Below, in pieces: positions 63,223 to 64,000 of a stretch of DNA of 64,000 nt (positions within the stretch are counted from its first letter, which is position 1; every line of letters starts with the position of its first letter). The stretch spans positions 73,197,429 to 73,261,428 of the forward strand of contig NC_133931.1 in assembly GCF_031877795.1 (NCBI RefSeq), in the 5' to 3' direction. The notes beneath the pieces are model-generated. The model was not told where the DNA came from. It did no database searches and saw only the letters and a program-made list of their open reading frames with translations. A program made the position numbers and the translations under genes. The stretch comes from Strix aluco. Its lineage: Eukaryota; Chordata; Aves; Strigiformes; Strigidae.

Positions 63223-64000
63223 TTGAGGAAAAAAAATAGAAGTGAAATAGATTTTGAAGTAGGGAGCACTTTTCCTGTGTTGAAGAGTCACAACAGTTCT
63301 GAAATGAGAAGGCATATTTTAGTGATTAGTTGCAGTTAATCTTAAGAATGCTTTAGGCTTTGTAATAAGTCAAACACAGTATCGTCTCCTCCTTGGAGGA
63401 GTGAGATGTGGGGTTTCTGAGTGGAAGAACAAAAGCATTACAAATGAGATATTTGCAACAATTCCTCCACAGTGGCTATCCACACTACATAATATTTCCC
63501 TCTAAAACAGAAATCTGCCTTGAATAAATGGAAAAAAACGACATCAAGAGAGAGAAGTCATATCTACAAACTCATGTAAATCAGAAGTTCATTAGGGGAA
63601 CATGCAAAGAAGCTTTTGGAAGGTAATTTTGCCACAAACTAGTTTTCACAAGAATGAAGTAAAGCTTTCAAAAGCATGATTGCTCTAAGTAATTCAAATT
63701 ATCTACTCTACCTGATACTAAGACTTCCCATAGAGATTATAAAGCACTTAAATTTTTACCGGCTTTGTTACAGACATTCCCGAGGAAGGTTTCAATCCAT
63801 TCACAAGCACTGCTGTGAGAAGGAAAGAAAAGATGCCAGAAGTTTTCAAACCCACCTCCAGCACAGCTAGAGTTAAATGTTTTTTACAGTATTGCCTCTA
63901 TATCATAAAGCTCTTTGTTCAGATATTTACCACTGAGTATTTACCACTCTGGACCGAAACTTGGTGTACAAGAGTTCGGCCAAGAAACAATATTTCCTGA
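63223..64000. other. Non-coding right end
   Basis: No gene or repeat was recognised. It would be intronic if the exon at 63061-63220 is real. The 61- and 64-codon plus-strand frames at the edge have no domain. Confidence 0.45.

Noticed and set aside
1..64000. CRISPR arrays, operons, phage genes, tRNA or rRNA genes
   Set aside because: No evenly spaced identical repeats with unique spacers, no tightly packed same-strand genes, and no cloverleaf or rRNA motifs were seen. All evidence points to a bird nuclear genome.

Overview
This window looks like ordinary, mostly non-coding DNA from a bird nuclear genome. The evidence is three-fold. There are several CR1 LINE copies, and those that keep a 3' end finish in the typical (ATTCTATG)-type octamer tail. 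There are four solo long terminal repeats (LTRs) of avian endogenous-retrovirus type with 5-bp target-site duplications. The rest is AT-rich, stop-rich sequence with simple repeats and no operon-like gene packing. The LTR types resemble those common in neoavian birds; that narrower placement is recall-based inference. No complete host gene is visible, and most open reading frames here are chance frames or lie inside repeats.

Layout. 1-13.35 kb: non-coding, with a few short tandem duplications. 13.36-15.28 kb: a deleted minus-strand CR1 (ORF1 esterase-like, reverse-transcriptase and 3' UTR pieces) abutting a plus-strand, 5'-truncated CR1 (copy 1). 15.3-15.9 kb: a repeat-like segment of unclear origin. 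18.25-21.10 kb: a nearly complete CR1 ORF2 plus 3' end (copy 2), broken by stops and frameshifts in its first two thirds but open in its last third. That last third is almost identical to copy 1, while the extreme 3' ends differ. 21.1-32.4 kb: no recognisable element. 32.46-32.77 kb: an ancient CR1-like fragment on the minus strand.

33.47-34.06 kb: solo LTR A (minus) with a perfect TSD. 34.1-44.8 kb: non-coding, with a 17-G run. 44.9-46.86 kb: solo LTR C (minus, about 1.15 kb) inserted inside an old CR1/L3-like reverse transcriptase, whose reading resumes on the other side of the LTR. 48.1 and 51.7 kb: short CR1 3' ends. 52.11-52.69 kb: solo LTR B (plus), same family as A. 57-58.9 kb: a decayed stretch with several short open blocks and no secure identity. 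60.46-61.44 kb: solo LTR D (plus), whose promoter core resembles that of C. 63.06-63.22 kb (minus): the best candidate for a host coding exon, a possible terminal exon of about 52 codons after a good splice acceptor.

I found no new biological system. The most informative points are the patchy identity between the two CR1 copies (suggesting gene conversion), the dated nesting of LTR C in an ancient LINE, four recombined-out proviruses within 28 kb, and the candidate exon near the right end.
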